A stretch of 64,000 bases of DNA from Janthinobacterium sp. 61 (GCF_002846335.1 NZ_PJMQ01000001.1:4340001-4404000), one strand, 5' to 3'; shown: positions 17,168-26,287, counted from the stretch's first letter. Notes: a model not told the origin generated them from the sequence alone. Numbers and translations: made by a program.

Positions 17168-18364
17168 ATGGAACTGATCGCGCGATTACAACAGCAACTG
17201 CAAGGACTGGAAGAGCGTAGCCTGATCCGCCGCCGCCGCACCGTCGACACGCCATGCGCGCCGCGCCTGACGGTGGACGGGCGTGACATACTGGCCTTTT
17301 GCAGCAATGACTACCTGGGCCTGGCCTCGCATCCGCGCATCGTGGAAGCGCTCAAAGAGGGCGCCGACCTGTATGGCGCCGGCAGCGGCGCTTCGCACCT
17401 GATCAGCGGCCACAGCCGCGCCCACGCACAGCTGGAAGAGCGCCTGGCCGCTTTTGTCGGCGCCAACCTGGAACAGGCGCGCGCGCTGTATTTTTGCACC
17501 GGCTACATGGCCAACCTGGCCGTGCTCACAGCCCTGGCGGTGGGCGACGCGGAGACCGAGATCTTCTCGGAAGCACTGAACCATGCCTCGCTGATCGACG
17601 GCACGCGCCTGGCGCGTGTGAAAACGCGCGTGTATCCGCACGCCGACCTCGATGCCTTGGCGGCCCTGCTGGCGGCCAGCACGGCAACAACCAGGATCGT
17701 CGTCACCGACAGCGTCTTCAGCATGGATGGCGACCTGGCGCCGCTGCCCGCGCTGCTGGCCCTGTGCGAGCAATATGGCGCCTGGCTGGTGGTCGACGAT
17801 GCACACGGCTTCGGCGCGCTGGGCGAGAATGGCCGTGGCGCACTGGAACACTTCGACCTGCATTCGCCATACCTCGTGTATGTAGGCACCTTGGGCAAAT
17901 CGGCTGGCGTGGGCGGCGCCTTTGTTTGCGCGCATGAGGCAGTGATCGACACGCTGATCCAGAAGGCGCGTCCGTACATCTTCACCACGGCGGCGGCGCC
18001 CGCGCTCGCGCATGCGCTGCTGGCCAGCCTGGACATCATCGCCGGCGACGAAGGCCGGCAGCGCCGCACCCACCTGGCAGCGCTGGTGGCGCAATGGAAC
18101 GACGGCCTGCGGCTGCAGCGCTGGCAAGCCTTGCCGTCATCGAGCGCCATCCAGCCCGTCATCATCGGCGAGAACGCAGAAATGATGGCTATCGCCGCCC
18201 AACTGTACCAGCAAGGCCTGTGGGTCGGCGCCATCCGCCCACCCACCGTCCCTGTCGGCACGGCGCGCCTGCGCGTAACCCTGTCGGCCGGCCACACGGC
18301 GCAGGAAGTGGCGCAATTGATCAACGCAGTCAACACCCTGGAAAGGACACGCCATGAGCCTTGA
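17168..18364 (+). CDS. bioF: 8-amino-7-oxononanoate synthase
   Basis: 398 aa alpha-oxoamine synthase. [15 protein letters not shown], the glycine-rich [66 protein letters not shown] and the PLP-lysine motif [18 protein letters not shown] are all intact. It condenses pimeloyl-ACP/CoA with L-alanine. The 3' end overlaps bioD by 11 nt, indicating translational coupling. No bioC or bioH homologue for pimelate supply is in the window. Confidence 0.95.
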   Translation: MELIARLQQQLQGLEERSLIRRRRTVDTPCAPRLTVDGRDILAFCSNDYLGLASHPRIVEALKEGADLYGAGSGASHLISGHSRAHAQLEERLAAFVGANLEQARALYFCTGYMANLAVLTALAVGDAETEIFSEALNHASLIDGTRLARVKTRVYPHADLDALAALLAASTATTRIVVTDSVFSMDGDLAPLPALLALCEQYGAWLVVDDAHGFGALGENGRGALEHFDLHSPYLVYVGTLGKSAGVGGAFVCAHEAVIDTLIQKARPYIFTTAAAPALAHALLASLDIIAGDEGRQRRTHLAALVAQWNDGLRLQRWQALPSSSAIQPVIIGENAEMMAIAAQLYQQGLWVGAIRPPTVPVGTARLRVTLSAGHTAQEVAQLINAVNTLERTRHEP

Positions 18365-19145
18365 TGACCCCATCGTGGCCGAAGTGCTGGCGGACCTGGC
18401 ACCGGCCGTGCAACCGGCACCGGCCACTGCCGGCCTGCCATCGCGCTTTGCCTGTTTCGTCACCGGCACCGATACGGAGATCGGCAAGACCTTGACCTCG
18501 TCGGCCCTGCTGCACGCGCTTGTCGCGCGCGGTGTGCGCGCCTGCGGCATGAAACCCGTGGCCGCTGGCGCCGAGATGCGCGACGGCGAACTGCATAATG
18601 AAGACGCCGACAGCCTGATCGCCGCCGGCAACGTCACCATGCTGCGCAGCCTGACCACGCCCTACATGCTGAAAGAAGCGGCGGCACCGCACATCGCCGC
18701 CGCCCTCGAAGGCGTGAGCATCGAATCGGTGCCCATCCTGGCCGCCTACCTGGAAATCGCCGCCGCCTCGGACGCCGTGGTGGTCGAAGGCGTGGGCGGA
18801 TTCCGCGTGCCGCTGTCGCCCGGTTTCGATTCAGCCGACCTGGCGCAGCAGCTCGACCTGCCGGTGATCCTGGTGGTGGGCATGCGTCTGGGCTGCATCA
18901 GCCAGGCCTTGCTGACGGTGGAAGCCATCGAAGCGCGCGGCCTGACGGTAATCGGCTGGGTCGCCAACACCCTGGAAGTGGAAATGCGCTTCCTCGAAGA
19001 AAATATCGAAGCGCTGATCGAGCGCATCCCGGCGCCGCTGCTGGGCAGGGTGCCGCGCCTGGCGCAACCCGGCGCGGAAGCGGCGGCGGCCTATCTCGAT
19101 TTCACCGGCTTGCCCAACTGGCCGGCGCAGCATCCAAACACTTAA
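18354..19145 (+). CDS. bioD: Dethiobiotin synthetase
   Basis: 263 aa. P-loop [19 protein letters not shown] starts at about residue 39; KPVAAGA and [20 protein letters not shown] follow. It is an ATP-dependent carboxylase that closes the ureido ring. The first ~30 residues ([20 protein letters not shown] onward) precede the usual BioD start and have no counterpart in E. coli BioD. A later start is possible, but no internal ATG lies close to the P-loop, so I kept the coupled ATG overlapping bioF. Confidence 0.93.
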   Translation: MSLDDPIVAEVLADLAPAVQPAPATAGLPSRFACFVTGTDTEIGKTLTSSALLHALVARGVRACGMKPVAAGAEMRDGELHNEDADSLIAAGNVTMLRSLTTPYMLKEAAAPHIAAALEGVSIESVPILAAYLEIAAASDAVVVEGVGGFRVPLSPGFDSADLAQQLDLPVILVVGMRLGCISQALLTVEAIEARGLTVIGWVANTLEVEMRFLEENIEALIERIPAPLLGRVPRLAQPGAEAAAAYLDFTGLPNWPAQHPNT

Positions 19146-19176
19146 TGTAGCTAAAAAATAGAAACGAAGGAATCAC

Positions 19177-20223
19177 ATGTCTCACGTCCAAGAAGCAGCA
19201 AAAACCGTCGAACTGCACCGCCCTGCGGCGCGCATCACCGTGCCGGAAGCGGCCACCTGGCCCGTCGCCGATGTGCTGGCCCTGTTCGACCTGCCATTCA
19301 ATGAGCTGATGTTCAAGGCCCAGCAAACGCACCGCATCAACTTCCCCGATGGCGACGTGGAGCTGGCGACCTTGTTGTCGATCAAGACGGGTGGCTGCGA
19401 AGAAGACTGCGGCTACTGCCCGCAGGCGGCCCGCTACGACACGGGCGTGGAAGCGAAGAAGATCCTCGACATCGATACGGTGCTCGACGCGGCCCGCCAG
19501 GCCAAAGCCAACGGCGCCACGCGCTTCTGCATGGGCGCCGCCTGGCGCAGCCCGAAAGAGCGCGACATGGAAAAAGTCGAAGAGATGGTCACCAAGGTCA
19601 AGGCGCTGGGCCTGGAAACCTGCGCTACTTTGGGCATGCTGGAAGAGGGACAGGCGGACCGCCTGAAGAACGCCGGCCTCGACTTCTACAACCATAACCT
19701 CGATACGGCGCCCGAGTTTTACGACAACGTCATCTCCACGCGCGAATACCAGGACCGCCTGGACACCCTGGGCCGCGTGCGCGAAGCCGGCTTGAAAGTA
19801 TGCTGCGGCGGCATCGTCGGCATGGGCGAGACGCGCTTGCAGCGCGCGGGCCTGATCGCCCAGCTGGCCAATTTGAATCCCTACCCGGAATCGGTGCCCG
19901 TCAACCACCTGGTGCAGGTGGAAGGCACACCTTTGTATGGCCTGGAAGCGCTGGACCCGTTCGAATTCGTGCGCACGATCGCTGTCGCCCGCATCACCAT
20001 GCCGAAGGCGCGCGTGCGTTTGTCGGCGGGCCGGCGCCAGATGGGCGAAGCCGTGCAAGCCATGTGCTTCCTGGCTGGCGCCAATTCCATCTTCTACGGC
20101 GACAAGCTGCTCACCACCGACAACCCGGAAGCGGAAGACGACCGCACCCTGTTGAACAAACTGGGCCTGCAGACGCGCGGCGCCATGCTGGACTCGGTGC
20201 AGAAAGAGAAGTGCGGCTGCTGA
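19177..20223 (+). CDS. bioB: Biotin synthase (radical SAM)
   Basis: 348 aa. The radical-SAM cluster motif CEEDCGYC (CxxxCxxC) lies in [74 protein letters not shown] and the C-terminal [20 protein letters not shown] are BioB hallmarks. It inserts sulfur into dethiobiotin. The protein ends in a CGC motif. It is preceded by AACGAAGGAATCAC. Two REP-like palindromes follow before liuD. Confidence 0.97.
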   Translation: MSHVQEAAKTVELHRPAARITVPEAATWPVADVLALFDLPFNELMFKAQQTHRINFPDGDVELATLLSIKTGGCEEDCGYCPQAARYDTGVEAKKILDIDTVLDAARQAKANGATRFCMGAAWRSPKERDMEKVEEMVTKVKALGLETCATLGMLEEGQADRLKNAGLDFYNHNLDTAPEFYDNVISTREYQDRLDTLGRVREAGLKVCCGGIVGMGETRLQRAGLIAQLANLNPYPESVPVNHLVQVEGTPLYGLEALDPFEFVRTIAVARITMPKARVRLSAGRRQMGEAVQAMCFLAGANSIFYGDKLLTTDNPEAEDDRTLLNKLGLQTRGAMLDSVQKEKCGC

Positions 20224-20233
20224 TGACAGCCTT

Positions 20234-20267
20234 GTCGGGTTAGGCCGTGCCGGCTAACCCGACCTAC
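20234..20267 (-). repeat. REP-like palindrome, copy A (inverted)
   Basis: On the minus strand it reads GTAGGTCGGGTTAGCCGGCA and onward to TAACCCGAC. GTCGGGTTA pairs with TAACCCGAC. It lies 10 nt after the bioB stop. Confidence 0.75.
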
Positions 20268-20287
20268 GAATGCCGCCTCACCAATGC

Positions 20288-20321
20288 GTAGGTCGGCTTA
20301 GCGCAAAGCGCGTAAGCCGAC
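20288..20321 (+). repeat. REP-like palindrome, copy B (direct)
   Basis: GTAGGTCGGCTTAGCGCAAAGC, then GCGTAAGCCGAC. GTCGGCTTA pairs with TAAGCCGAC, and GCGC arms flank a small loop. With copy A it makes an inverted REP pair between bioB and liuD. Confidence 0.75.
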
Positions 20322-20385
20322 ACGCCAGCACACAACGTCCATGACAAGAGACAGCTGCCCCTTTTTGAGAGAATAGAGAGAGACC

Positions 20386-22413
20386 ATGTTCACTAAAATC
20401 CTGATCGCCAACCGCGGCGAAATCGCTTGCCGAGTCGCCGCTACCGCACGCCGCATGGGCATCCAGACTGTCGCCGTGTATTCCGAGGCGGACGCCAACG
20501 CCAAGCACGTCGCCGTGTGCGACGAAGCCGTCTTGATCGGCCCCGCGCCGGCCAAGGAAAGCTATCTGTGCGGCGACAAGATCATCGCTGTAGCGCTGGC
20601 GACAGGTGCGCAGGCGATCCACCCCGGCTACGGCTTTTTGTCCGAAAACGCGGATTTCGCCGACGCCTGCCATGCAGCGGGCCTGGTCTTCATCGGCCCG
20701 CCGGCGTCCGCCATGCGCGCCATGGGCTCCAAGTCGGCCGCCAAGTCGCTGATGGAAAAAGCCAACGTGCCGCTGGTGCCCGGCTACCACGGCGACGAAC
20801 AGGATGCGGACTTCCTGCATGGGCAGGCCGACAAGATCGGCTATCCCGTGCTGCTGAAGGCGTCTGCTGGCGGCGGCGGCAAGGGCATGCGCGTCATCGA
20901 ACACTCCGCCGACTTCAAGGCGGCGCTGGCCTCGTGCAAGCGCGAAGCGATCAGCTCTTTCGGCGACGACAAGGTGCTGGCAGAGAAATACCTGTCGCGC
21001 CCGCGGCATATCGAAATCCAGGTGTTCGCCGATACCCTGGGCAACTGCATCTACCTGTTCGAGCGCGATTGCTCGGTGCAGCGCCGTCATCAAAAGGTGC
21101 TGGAGGAAGCGCCTGCGCCCGGCATGCCGGTTGAACGCCGCGCGGCCATGGGCGAAGCGGCCGTCGCCGCCGCCAAGGCCGTCGGGTACGTCGGCGCGGG
21201 CACGGTGGAATTCATCGCCAACCAGGATGGCTCGTTTTACTTCATGGAGATGAACACGCGCTTGCAAGTAGAGCACCCGGTGACGGAAATGATCACCGGC
21301 ACGGATCTGGTGGAATGGCAGTTGCGCGTCGCCTTTGGCGAGCCGCTGCCGAAAAAACAGAGCGAATTGACAATCCACGGCCACGCCATCGAGGCGCGCA
21401 TCTATGCGGAAAATCCGGAAAAGGGCTTCCTGCCATCGATCGGCACGCTGCGCCACATGCAGTCGCCGCAAGCCGTGACGTTCGAGCTGGGTGGAACGCT
21501 GGTTCCGGCCGCCGTGCGCATCGATTCGGGCGTGCGCGAGGGAGATGCAATTTCGCCGTTCTACGACCCGATGATCGCCAAGCTGATCGTCTGGGGCGCG
21601 GACCGCCGCGAAGCGCTGGCGCGCATGGCGCAGGCGCTGGCCGAATACCAGATCGTGGGCCTGGCCAGCAATATCGCCTTTTTGAAGCGCCTGGTCGAAG
21701 GCCAGGCATTTGCCAGCGCCGACCTCGATACGGGTTTGATCGAGCGCAATCAAGACGCCCTGTTCCCCGCCCTGCAGCCGGCGCCCGACACGGCCCTGGC
21801 ACTGGCGTCCGTCGCCCTGCTGCTGGAAGAGAAGGCGGCTGCCGAAACGCAATCGGCCAATCGCGCCGACCCGTGGGGCAATGCCCTGGGCTGGCGTTTG
21901 AACAGCACCCTCGGACGCAGCCTGGCGTTCGCCGATGAATTCGCGCTGGCTGGCGACAGCAAGGCCTATGCCGCGCGCATCGCCTACAAGACGGATGGCT
22001 GGCTGTTCAACGGCCAGCCCCTCACCCTGACGGCGCACAAAGGCAACGAGCTGCACATCAAGCTGGGCGAGCGTGCCGTGCACGGTACCGTGCTGCGCGA
22101 CGGGGAGCAGTTCCACGTGTTCAGCAGCGGCTTGCACACCACACTGCACTACAGCGACCCGATGGCGCATGCGGGCGAAGTGGAAGCGGAAGGCGGACGC
22201 CTGACGGCGCCGATGCCGGGCAAAGTTGTCGCCGTGCTGGTGAACAAAGGGCAGGACGTCAAGAAAGGCGAGCCTTTGGTCATCATGGAAGCGATGAAGA
22301 TGGAGCACACGATCGCTGCGCCGCACGACGGCCTGGTGGAAGACGTGCTGTACGCGGTCGGCGACCAGGTAGCCGATGGCGCGCCGCTGCTGGCTTTCAA
22401 GGCCGCCGCATAG
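20386..22413 (+). CDS. liuD: Methylcrotonyl-CoA carboxylase, biotin carboxylase/BCCP (alpha) subunit
   Basis: 675 aa. The biotin carboxylase domain spans ~1-450: KILIANRGEIACRV, GYGFLSENADFADAC, ATP-grasp loop KASAGGGGKGMRVI and FMEMNTRLQVEHPVTEMITG. A middle linker/BT domain is followed by a C-terminal biotinyl domain whose EAMKMEHT motif carries the biotinylated Lys; MPGKVVAVLVNKGQDVKKG precedes it. ATP-dependent carboxylation of the tethered biotin feeds LiuB. It is read from its own ATG behind GAGAGAGACC. The long antisense frame over this gene is a coding shadow. Confidence 0.94.
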   Translation: MFTKILIANRGEIACRVAATARRMGIQTVAVYSEADANAKHVAVCDEAVLIGPAPAKESYLCGDKIIAVALATGAQAIHPGYGFLSENADFADACHAAGLVFIGPPASAMRAMGSKSAAKSLMEKANVPLVPGYHGDEQDADFLHGQADKIGYPVLLKASAGGGGKGMRVIEHSADFKAALASCKREAISSFGDDKVLAEKYLSRPRHIEIQVFADTLGNCIYLFERDCSVQRRHQKVLEEAPAPGMPVERRAAMGEAAVAAAKAVGYVGAGTVEFIANQDGSFYFMEMNTRLQVEHPVTEMITGTDLVEWQLRVAFGEPLPKKQSELTIHGHAIEARIYAENPEKGFLPSIGTLRHMQSPQAVTFELGGTLVPAAVRIDSGVREGDAISPFYDPMIAKLIVWGADRREALARMAQALAEYQIVGLASNIAFLKRLVEGQAFASADLDTGLIERNQDALFPALQPAPDTALALASVALLLEEKAAAETQSANRADPWGNALGWRLNSTLGRSLAFADEFALAGDSKAYAARIAYKTDGWLFNGQPLTLTAHKGNELHIKLGERAVHGTVLRDGEQFHVFSSGLHTTLHYSDPMAHAGEVEAEGGRLTAPMPGKVVAVLVNKGQDVKKGEPLVIMEAMKMEHTIAAPHDGLVEDVLYAVGDQVADGAPLLAFKAAA

Positions 22414-22424
22414 AGGCGGCCACG

Positions 22425-23357
22425 ATGCGCATCCTTTTACAGCGCGCGGACGGCAAGGAAGCGGCGTGGGTCGCCGATTTCAAGGACTTGCTGCCCGAGG
22501 CCGAAATCCATTTCTGGCGCGAAGGCGACACGTTCGCGCCATGCGACTACGCCGTGGTGTGGCAGCCGCCAGCGGCCATGCTGCCGGCATTGCGGGAAGT
22601 CAAAGCCATCTTCAACACGGGCGCGGGCGTCGACGCGCTCCTGAAATTTGGCGAGGCGCTGCCCGCCCACGTGCCGCTGGTGCGCCTGGACGACGCGGGC
22701 ATGGGCGTGCAGATGGCCGAATATGTGAGCCACGCCATGCTGCGCCACTTCCGCCGCTTCGACGATTACGAAGCCCAGGGCCGCGCGGGCATCTGGCAGC
22801 CGCTGCCCCCGTTTGACAAGGCGGATTTCCCGGTCGGCGTACTGGGCATGGGCGTGCTGGGCACCCGCGTGCTGCAAGCGCTGGCGCAGTTCGAATTCCC
22901 GCTGCGGGGATGGAGCCGTAACCGCAAGCACATCGATGGCGTGCAGTGCTTTGCGGGCGAGGAAGGCCTTGATGCATTTTTGCGCGGCACGCGCGTGCTG
23001 GTGTGCATGCTGCCACTCACGCCGGAGACGCACAACCTGCTCGACCGTGCGCGCCTGTCGATGCTGCTGCCTGGCGCCTACGTCATCAACGTGGCGCGCG
23101 GCGCGCATCTCGCCGAACCGGACTTATTGACCCTGATCCGCTCCGGGCATATCGCCGGGGCGACCCTGGACGTGTTCCGCAACGAGCCGCTGCCGCAGCA
23201 GCACCCGTTCTGGCTGGAACCGCGCATCACCATCACGCCGCATATTTCGGCCGCCACCCTGCGCCGCGAAAGCGTGGCGCAAATCGCCGCCAAGATGCGC
23301 CGCCTGCACGCCGGAGACTCTGTCGCCGGCATCGTCAACCGTTTGCAAGGATATTGA
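22425..23357 (+). CDS. ghrA: GhrA-like glyoxylate/hydroxypyruvate reductase (D-2-hydroxyacid dehydrogenase)
   Basis: 310 aa. The N-terminal substrate domain is followed by the NAD(P) Rossmann motif VGVLGMGVLGTRVLQALAQF at about residue 138. The signature VLVCMLPLTPETHNLLDRAR, AYVINVARGAHLAEPDL (Arg of the catalytic triad), the Glu-bearing TLDVFRNEPLP and PHISAATLR (catalytic His) follow. It reduces 2-oxo acids such as glyoxylate, hydroxypyruvate or phenylpyruvate. It starts 11 nt after liuD and ends 1 nt before liuE, so it is embedded in the leucine operon although the pathway has no such step. Confidence 0.85.
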   Translation: MRILLQRADGKEAAWVADFKDLLPEAEIHFWREGDTFAPCDYAVVWQPPAAMLPALREVKAIFNTGAGVDALLKFGEALPAHVPLVRLDDAGMGVQMAEYVSHAMLRHFRRFDDYEAQGRAGIWQPLPPFDKADFPVGVLGMGVLGTRVLQALAQFEFPLRGWSRNRKHIDGVQCFAGEEGLDAFLRGTRVLVCMLPLTPETHNLLDRARLSMLLPGAYVINVARGAHLAEPDLLTLIRSGHIAGATLDVFRNEPLPQQHPFWLEPRITITPHISAATLRRESVAQIAAKMRRLHAGDSVAGIVNRLQGY

Positions 23358-23358
23358 G

Positions 23359-24279
23359 ATGAGCAATCAACCGAATTTGCCGAAACAGGTCAAGATCGTC
23401 GAAGTGGGCCCGCGCGACGGCCTGCAAAACGAAAAGGAAACCATCAGTGCCGCCGTCAAGATCGAGCTGGTCGACCGCCTGACCCTGGCGGGCTTCGCCA
23501 ATATCGAGGCGGCGTCGTTCGTCTCGCCGAAATGGGTGCCGCAGATGGCCACCAGCGCCGAAGTGATGGAAAAAATCGCGCGCCGCCCAAGCACGATTTA
23601 TTCGGCGCTGACGCCGAACATGCAGGGTTTCGATGCAGCGCTGGCGGCGAAGGCCGATGAAGTGGTGATCTTCGGCTCGGCCTCCGAGGCGTTCTCGCAA
23701 AAGAACATCAACTGCTCGATCGCCGAATCGATCGCCCGCTTCGAAGGCGTGGCGAAGGCGGCCAAGGAACACGGCTTGCGCCTGCGCGGCAGCATCAGCT
23801 GCGCCTTTGGCTGCCCCTACCAGGGCGACGTGCCGCTCGACGCCGTGGCCGACGTGGTGGGACGCATGCGCGACCTCGGCTGCGACGAGATCGATATCGC
23901 CGACACCATCGGCGTGGCCACGCCGCGCAAAACGCAGGCGGTGATGGAACGCGCCATTGCGGCTTTCCACGTGGGCGGCCTGTCCGGCCACTTCCACGAC
24001 ACCTATGGCCAGGCGCTGGCGAATATTTACGCCAGCCTGGAAACGGGCATTGCGATTTATCATTCGTCCGTCTCCGGCCTGGGCGGCTGCCCCTACGCCA
24101 AGGGCGCCACCGGCAACGTAGCGACCGAAGACGTGCTGTACATGATGCAGGGACTGGGTATCGCCACCGGCATCGACCTGGACCTGGTGGTGGACGCGGG
24201 GCAGTTCATCTCGCAGCAGCTGGGGCGCAAGGGTTCCAGCCGCGCGGGCAACGCCATTGCGGCGAAACGGGCAGGCTGA
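23359..24279 (+). CDS. liuE: Hydroxymethylglutaryl-CoA lyase
   Basis: 306 aa HMGL-like TIM barrel. The N-terminal VKIVEVGPRDGLQNEKETIS, SFVSPKWVPQMA, SCAFGCPYQGDV, the metal-binding GHFHDTYGQALANIY and the HMG-CoA-lyase signature VSGLGGCPYAKGATGNVATE (with the active-site Cys) are intact. It splits HMG-CoA into acetyl-CoA and acetoacetate, the last step of leucine degradation. It ends the operon; a REP pair and a bidirectional terminator follow. Confidence 0.95.
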   Translation: MSNQPNLPKQVKIVEVGPRDGLQNEKETISAAVKIELVDRLTLAGFANIEAASFVSPKWVPQMATSAEVMEKIARRPSTIYSALTPNMQGFDAALAAKADEVVIFGSASEAFSQKNINCSIAESIARFEGVAKAAKEHGLRLRGSISCAFGCPYQGDVPLDAVADVVGRMRDLGCDEIDIADTIGVATPRKTQAVMERAIAAFHVGGLSGHFHDTYGQALANIYASLETGIAIYHSSVSGLGGCPYAKGATGNVATEDVLYMMQGLGIATGIDLDLVVDAGQFISQQLGRKGSSRAGNAIAAKRAG

Positions 24280-24282
24280 GGC

Positions 24283-24322
24283 GTAGGTCGGATTAGCGTG
24301 GCGACGCCACGCGTAATCCGAC
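24283..24322 (+). repeat. REP-like palindrome, copy C (direct)
   Basis: GTAGGTCGGATTAGCGTGGC, then GAC loop, then GCCACGC-G-TAATCCGAC. GTCGGATTA pairs with TAATCCGAC and GCGTGGC with GCCACGC, with one bulged G. It starts 4 nt after liuE. Confidence 0.8.
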
Positions 24323-24349
24323 AACAGTGTTTGCCATGACCCTGGTGGT

Positions 24350-24384
24350 GTCGGATTACGCGCTTGCGCGCTAATCCGACCTAC
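24350..24384 (-). repeat. REP-like palindrome, copy D (inverted)
   Basis: On the minus strand GTAGGTCGGATTAGCGCGCA, then AGCGCGTAATCCGAC. It mirrors copy C across a 27-nt spacer, forming a BIME-like pair after liuE. Confidence 0.8.
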
Positions 24385-24410
24385 CCGACCGGCGTGAACC
24401 GTACAGACGA

Positions 24411-24448
24411 AAAAAAAACCCAAGAGCCTAAACTCTTGGGTTTTTTTC
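24411..24448. terminator. Bidirectional rho-independent terminator
   Basis: An A-run, CCCAAGAG, loop CCTAAA, CTCTTGGG and a T-run form a symmetrical structure. Transcripts from either side gain a GC stem plus a U-tract. It can end both the liu operon (plus) and tRNA-Pro (minus). Confidence 0.9.
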
Positions 24449-24456
24449 TACAAATT

Positions 24457-24533
24457 TGGTCGGAGTACAAGGATTCGAACCTTGGACCCCCTGGTCCCAA
24501 ACCAGGTGCGCTACCGGGCTGCGCCACACTCCG
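24457..24533 (-). tRNA. tRNA-Pro (anticodon TGG)
   Basis: The minus strand reads CGGAGTGTGGCGCAGCCCGG and onward to a 3' end TACTCCGACCA. The acceptor stem CGGAGTG/TACTCCG has seven pairs including one G-T. The anticodon arm CCTGG-TTTGGGA-CCAGG gives anticodon TGG, and the T-arm holds GGTTCGAATCC. CCA is encoded. Length with CCA is 77 nt. The terminator lies 9 nt downstream. Confidence 0.97.
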
Positions 24534-24542
24534 AAGACCAAG

Positions 24543-24571
24543 ATAATACAGGCCGTATCGACTTCGGTCAA
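24543..24571 (-). promoter_or_regulatory. Sigma-70 promoter of tRNA-Pro
   Basis: On the minus strand TTGACC (-35) and TATTAT (-10) are separated by exactly 17 nt. The -10 ends 9 nt before the first tRNA base, as expected for a short 5' leader. Confidence 0.8.
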
Positions 24572-24681
24572 GGGTCAGGTGAAACTCTGTGTAAATTATT
24601 TACGCGCAACACAGGAAGCCCTGTATTTTTCAAAACGATTGAAGTATGCGACACTAAGTTTGCAAGTTTTCCCGATCAGAC

Positions 24682-25329
24682 ATGAAGGCGACGACGGCAA
24701 TGGAGTTCAGGATAGAAAGCAGCGACGGCGGCCGGACCATGCCTAAGGGCCGCGGCATCGTGCTGGGCATAGCCGTGTCCTTGCTGCTGCATGGCGCCTT
24801 GATCTATCTGTGGCGCCATGTGCAACCACCCATCCGGCCGGAAACGGCCCCGCGCGTGGAATCGATTGCCGTCTGGATACGCCCGCTTGCCGCCAGGCCT
24901 CCACCGCCCGTCGAAGTCGTCAAGCCGAAGCGGGAAGCAAAACCCCTCAGCAAGCCGAAACTTGCCACTACGCGGGAAACGCCAGCGGCGGCCACCGCGC
25001 CGGCGGCCAGCCCGCAAGCCATCACGGTCGTCCCGGCATCACCGGCCACGCCGGCAGCCAGTGCCGATACCTTGACGCAAGAAACACCGAAATTCGACAT
25101 GGACGCGGCCAAACGCACGGCGCGCAAGATGGCCGGCGAGCGCGATCCCTCCAAGGTGGGCACGGCCGTGGGGCAAATCCCCGACAAGCCGCTGCAAACG
25201 GAAACCCAGCTGGCACGCGACATCGCACAAGGCAAGCGCGGCGATTGCCGCACCGCCTATTCAGGTGCTGGCTTGCTGGCGCCCGTGCTGATGTTGCTCG
25301 ACAAGAAGGATAGCGGCTGCAAGTGGTAG
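24682..25329 (+). CDS. TonB/TolA-like single-pass membrane protein, function unknown
   Basis: 215 aa from the first ATG; starts at 24700 or 24739 (MPKGRGIVLGIAVSLLLHGA) are equally possible, as none has a strong ribosome site. One membrane helix (GIVLGIAVSLLLHGALIYLW) has the SLLLHG pattern seen at TonB and TolA N-termini. A Pro/Lys/Ala-rich linker (~55-125) and a C-terminal segment with two cysteines (GDCRTAYSG and KKDSGCKW) follow. It probably anchors in the inner membrane with a periplasmic C-terminus. It is not assigned to TonB because the canonical C-terminal fold is not recognisable and no exbBD is nearby. Confidence 0.65.
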   Translation: MKATTAMEFRIESSDGGRTMPKGRGIVLGIAVSLLLHGALIYLWRHVQPPIRPETAPRVESIAVWIRPLAARPPPPVEVVKPKREAKPLSKPKLATTRETPAAATAPAASPQAITVVPASPATPAASADTLTQETPKFDMDAAKRTARKMAGERDPSKVGTAVGQIPDKPLQTETQLARDIAQGKRGDCRTAYSGAGLLAPVLMLLDKKDSGCKW

Positions 25330-25366
25330 TTACTTAACAATCATCACCGGGCATGCAGAGAGCAGC

Positions 25367-26275
25367 CTATTCCTGCCCCTTCAACTGCAGCGCCCGCTCA
25401 TACAGGGCGTTTTTCTTGCGCCCCGTGATCTGCGCCGTCAAATTCGCCGCCTGCTTGACGCTGCATTCGGCCAGCAGGATGTTCAGGATGCGCTCCGCTT
25501 CCACGTCTTCCGCGTCCTGCGCTTCCGTGGCGCCTTCCAGCAGGACGACAAATTCTCCCTTTTCGCGGTGCGCGTCGGCGCGGATCCAGCTTTCCGCCTC
25601 GGACAGGGGACAGCGGTGGATTTCCTCGAACATTTTCGTCAGCTCGCGCGCAAACACCACCTGGCGCGTGGGCTCGAACGCTTCCACCAGGGCCGTGGCG
25701 CAATCGAGGATGCGGTGCGGCGCTTCATAGAAGACCATCGTCGCCGTCACGCCGCGCAGGCTGTGCAGCATGTTTTCGCGCTGCTTGGCCTTGGCTGGCA
25801 GGAAGCCGACGAAGTAAAACTGGTCATTCAACAGACCGCTGGCGGAAATGGCGGTGATCGCCGCCGACGGGCCGGGCAGGGGCAGCACGCGCAAGCCGGC
25901 CGCGCGCACGGCGTCGACAATGCGCGCGCCGGGGTCGGAAACGGCGGGTGTACCCGCGTCGGAAACGAGGGCGATGCGCTCGCCGGCCTGCAGGCGTGCA
26001 ATCAGGGTTTGCGCCACTTCGCGCTCATTATGTTGATGCGCAGCAATTAATGGCTTGTTCAGGCCAAAGCGCGTCAGCAGGTGCGCCGTGTTGCGCGTAT
26101 CTTCACAGGCGACGGCGTCTGCAAGGCTCAGCAAGTGCAGCGCGCGCAGGCTGATATCGGTCACATTGCCGATCGGCGTGGCCACTATATACAATGTTGC
26201 GATAGGATAGACCTGGTGCGCCGCCTCTGTCATGATGGGCAGGCTGGCGATGGAACTGATTTCTTGTACGGTCAT
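25367..26275 (-). CDS. rsmI: 16S rRNA (cytidine1402-2'-O)-methyltransferase
   Basis: 302 aa tetrapyrrole-methylase-fold protein: LYIVATPIGNVTDISLRAL, CEDTRNTAHLLTRFGL, ALVSDAGTPAVSDPGARIV and FYEAPHRILDCATAL are RsmI signatures. A start at 26233 (MTEAAHQVYP) would bring the N-terminus closer to the usual length; the upstream ATG was kept as the longest frame. It lies head-to-head with lpoA, the same arrangement as E. coli yraL/yraM. Confidence 0.95.
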   Translation of the reverse strand: MTVQEISSIASLPIMTEAAHQVYPIATLYIVATPIGNVTDISLRALHLLSLADAVACEDTRNTAHLLTRFGLNKPLIAAHQHNEREVAQTLIARLQAGERIALVSDAGTPAVSDPGARIVDAVRAAGLRVLPLPGPSAAITAISASGLLNDQFYFVGFLPAKAKQRENMLHSLRGVTATMVFYEAPHRILDCATALVEAFEPTRQVVFARELTKMFEEIHRCPLSEAESWIRADAHREKGEFVVLLEGATEAQDAEDVEAERILNILLAECSVKQAANLTAQITGRKKNALYERALQLKGQE

Positions 26276-26287
26276 TTTGGAGGTTAA

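Noticed and set aside
20221..20385. Short spaced repeats after bioB as a possible CRISPR
   Set aside because: Only two palindromes in opposite orientation with compensatory stems and no regular spacers: REP pair, not CRISPR.
20278..22326. 682-codon open frame antisense to liuD
   Set aside because: High-GC codon bias leaves the antisense frame open. The sense strand has full biotin-carboxylase motifs; the antisense protein is His/Arg/Gln-rich with no recognisable domain.
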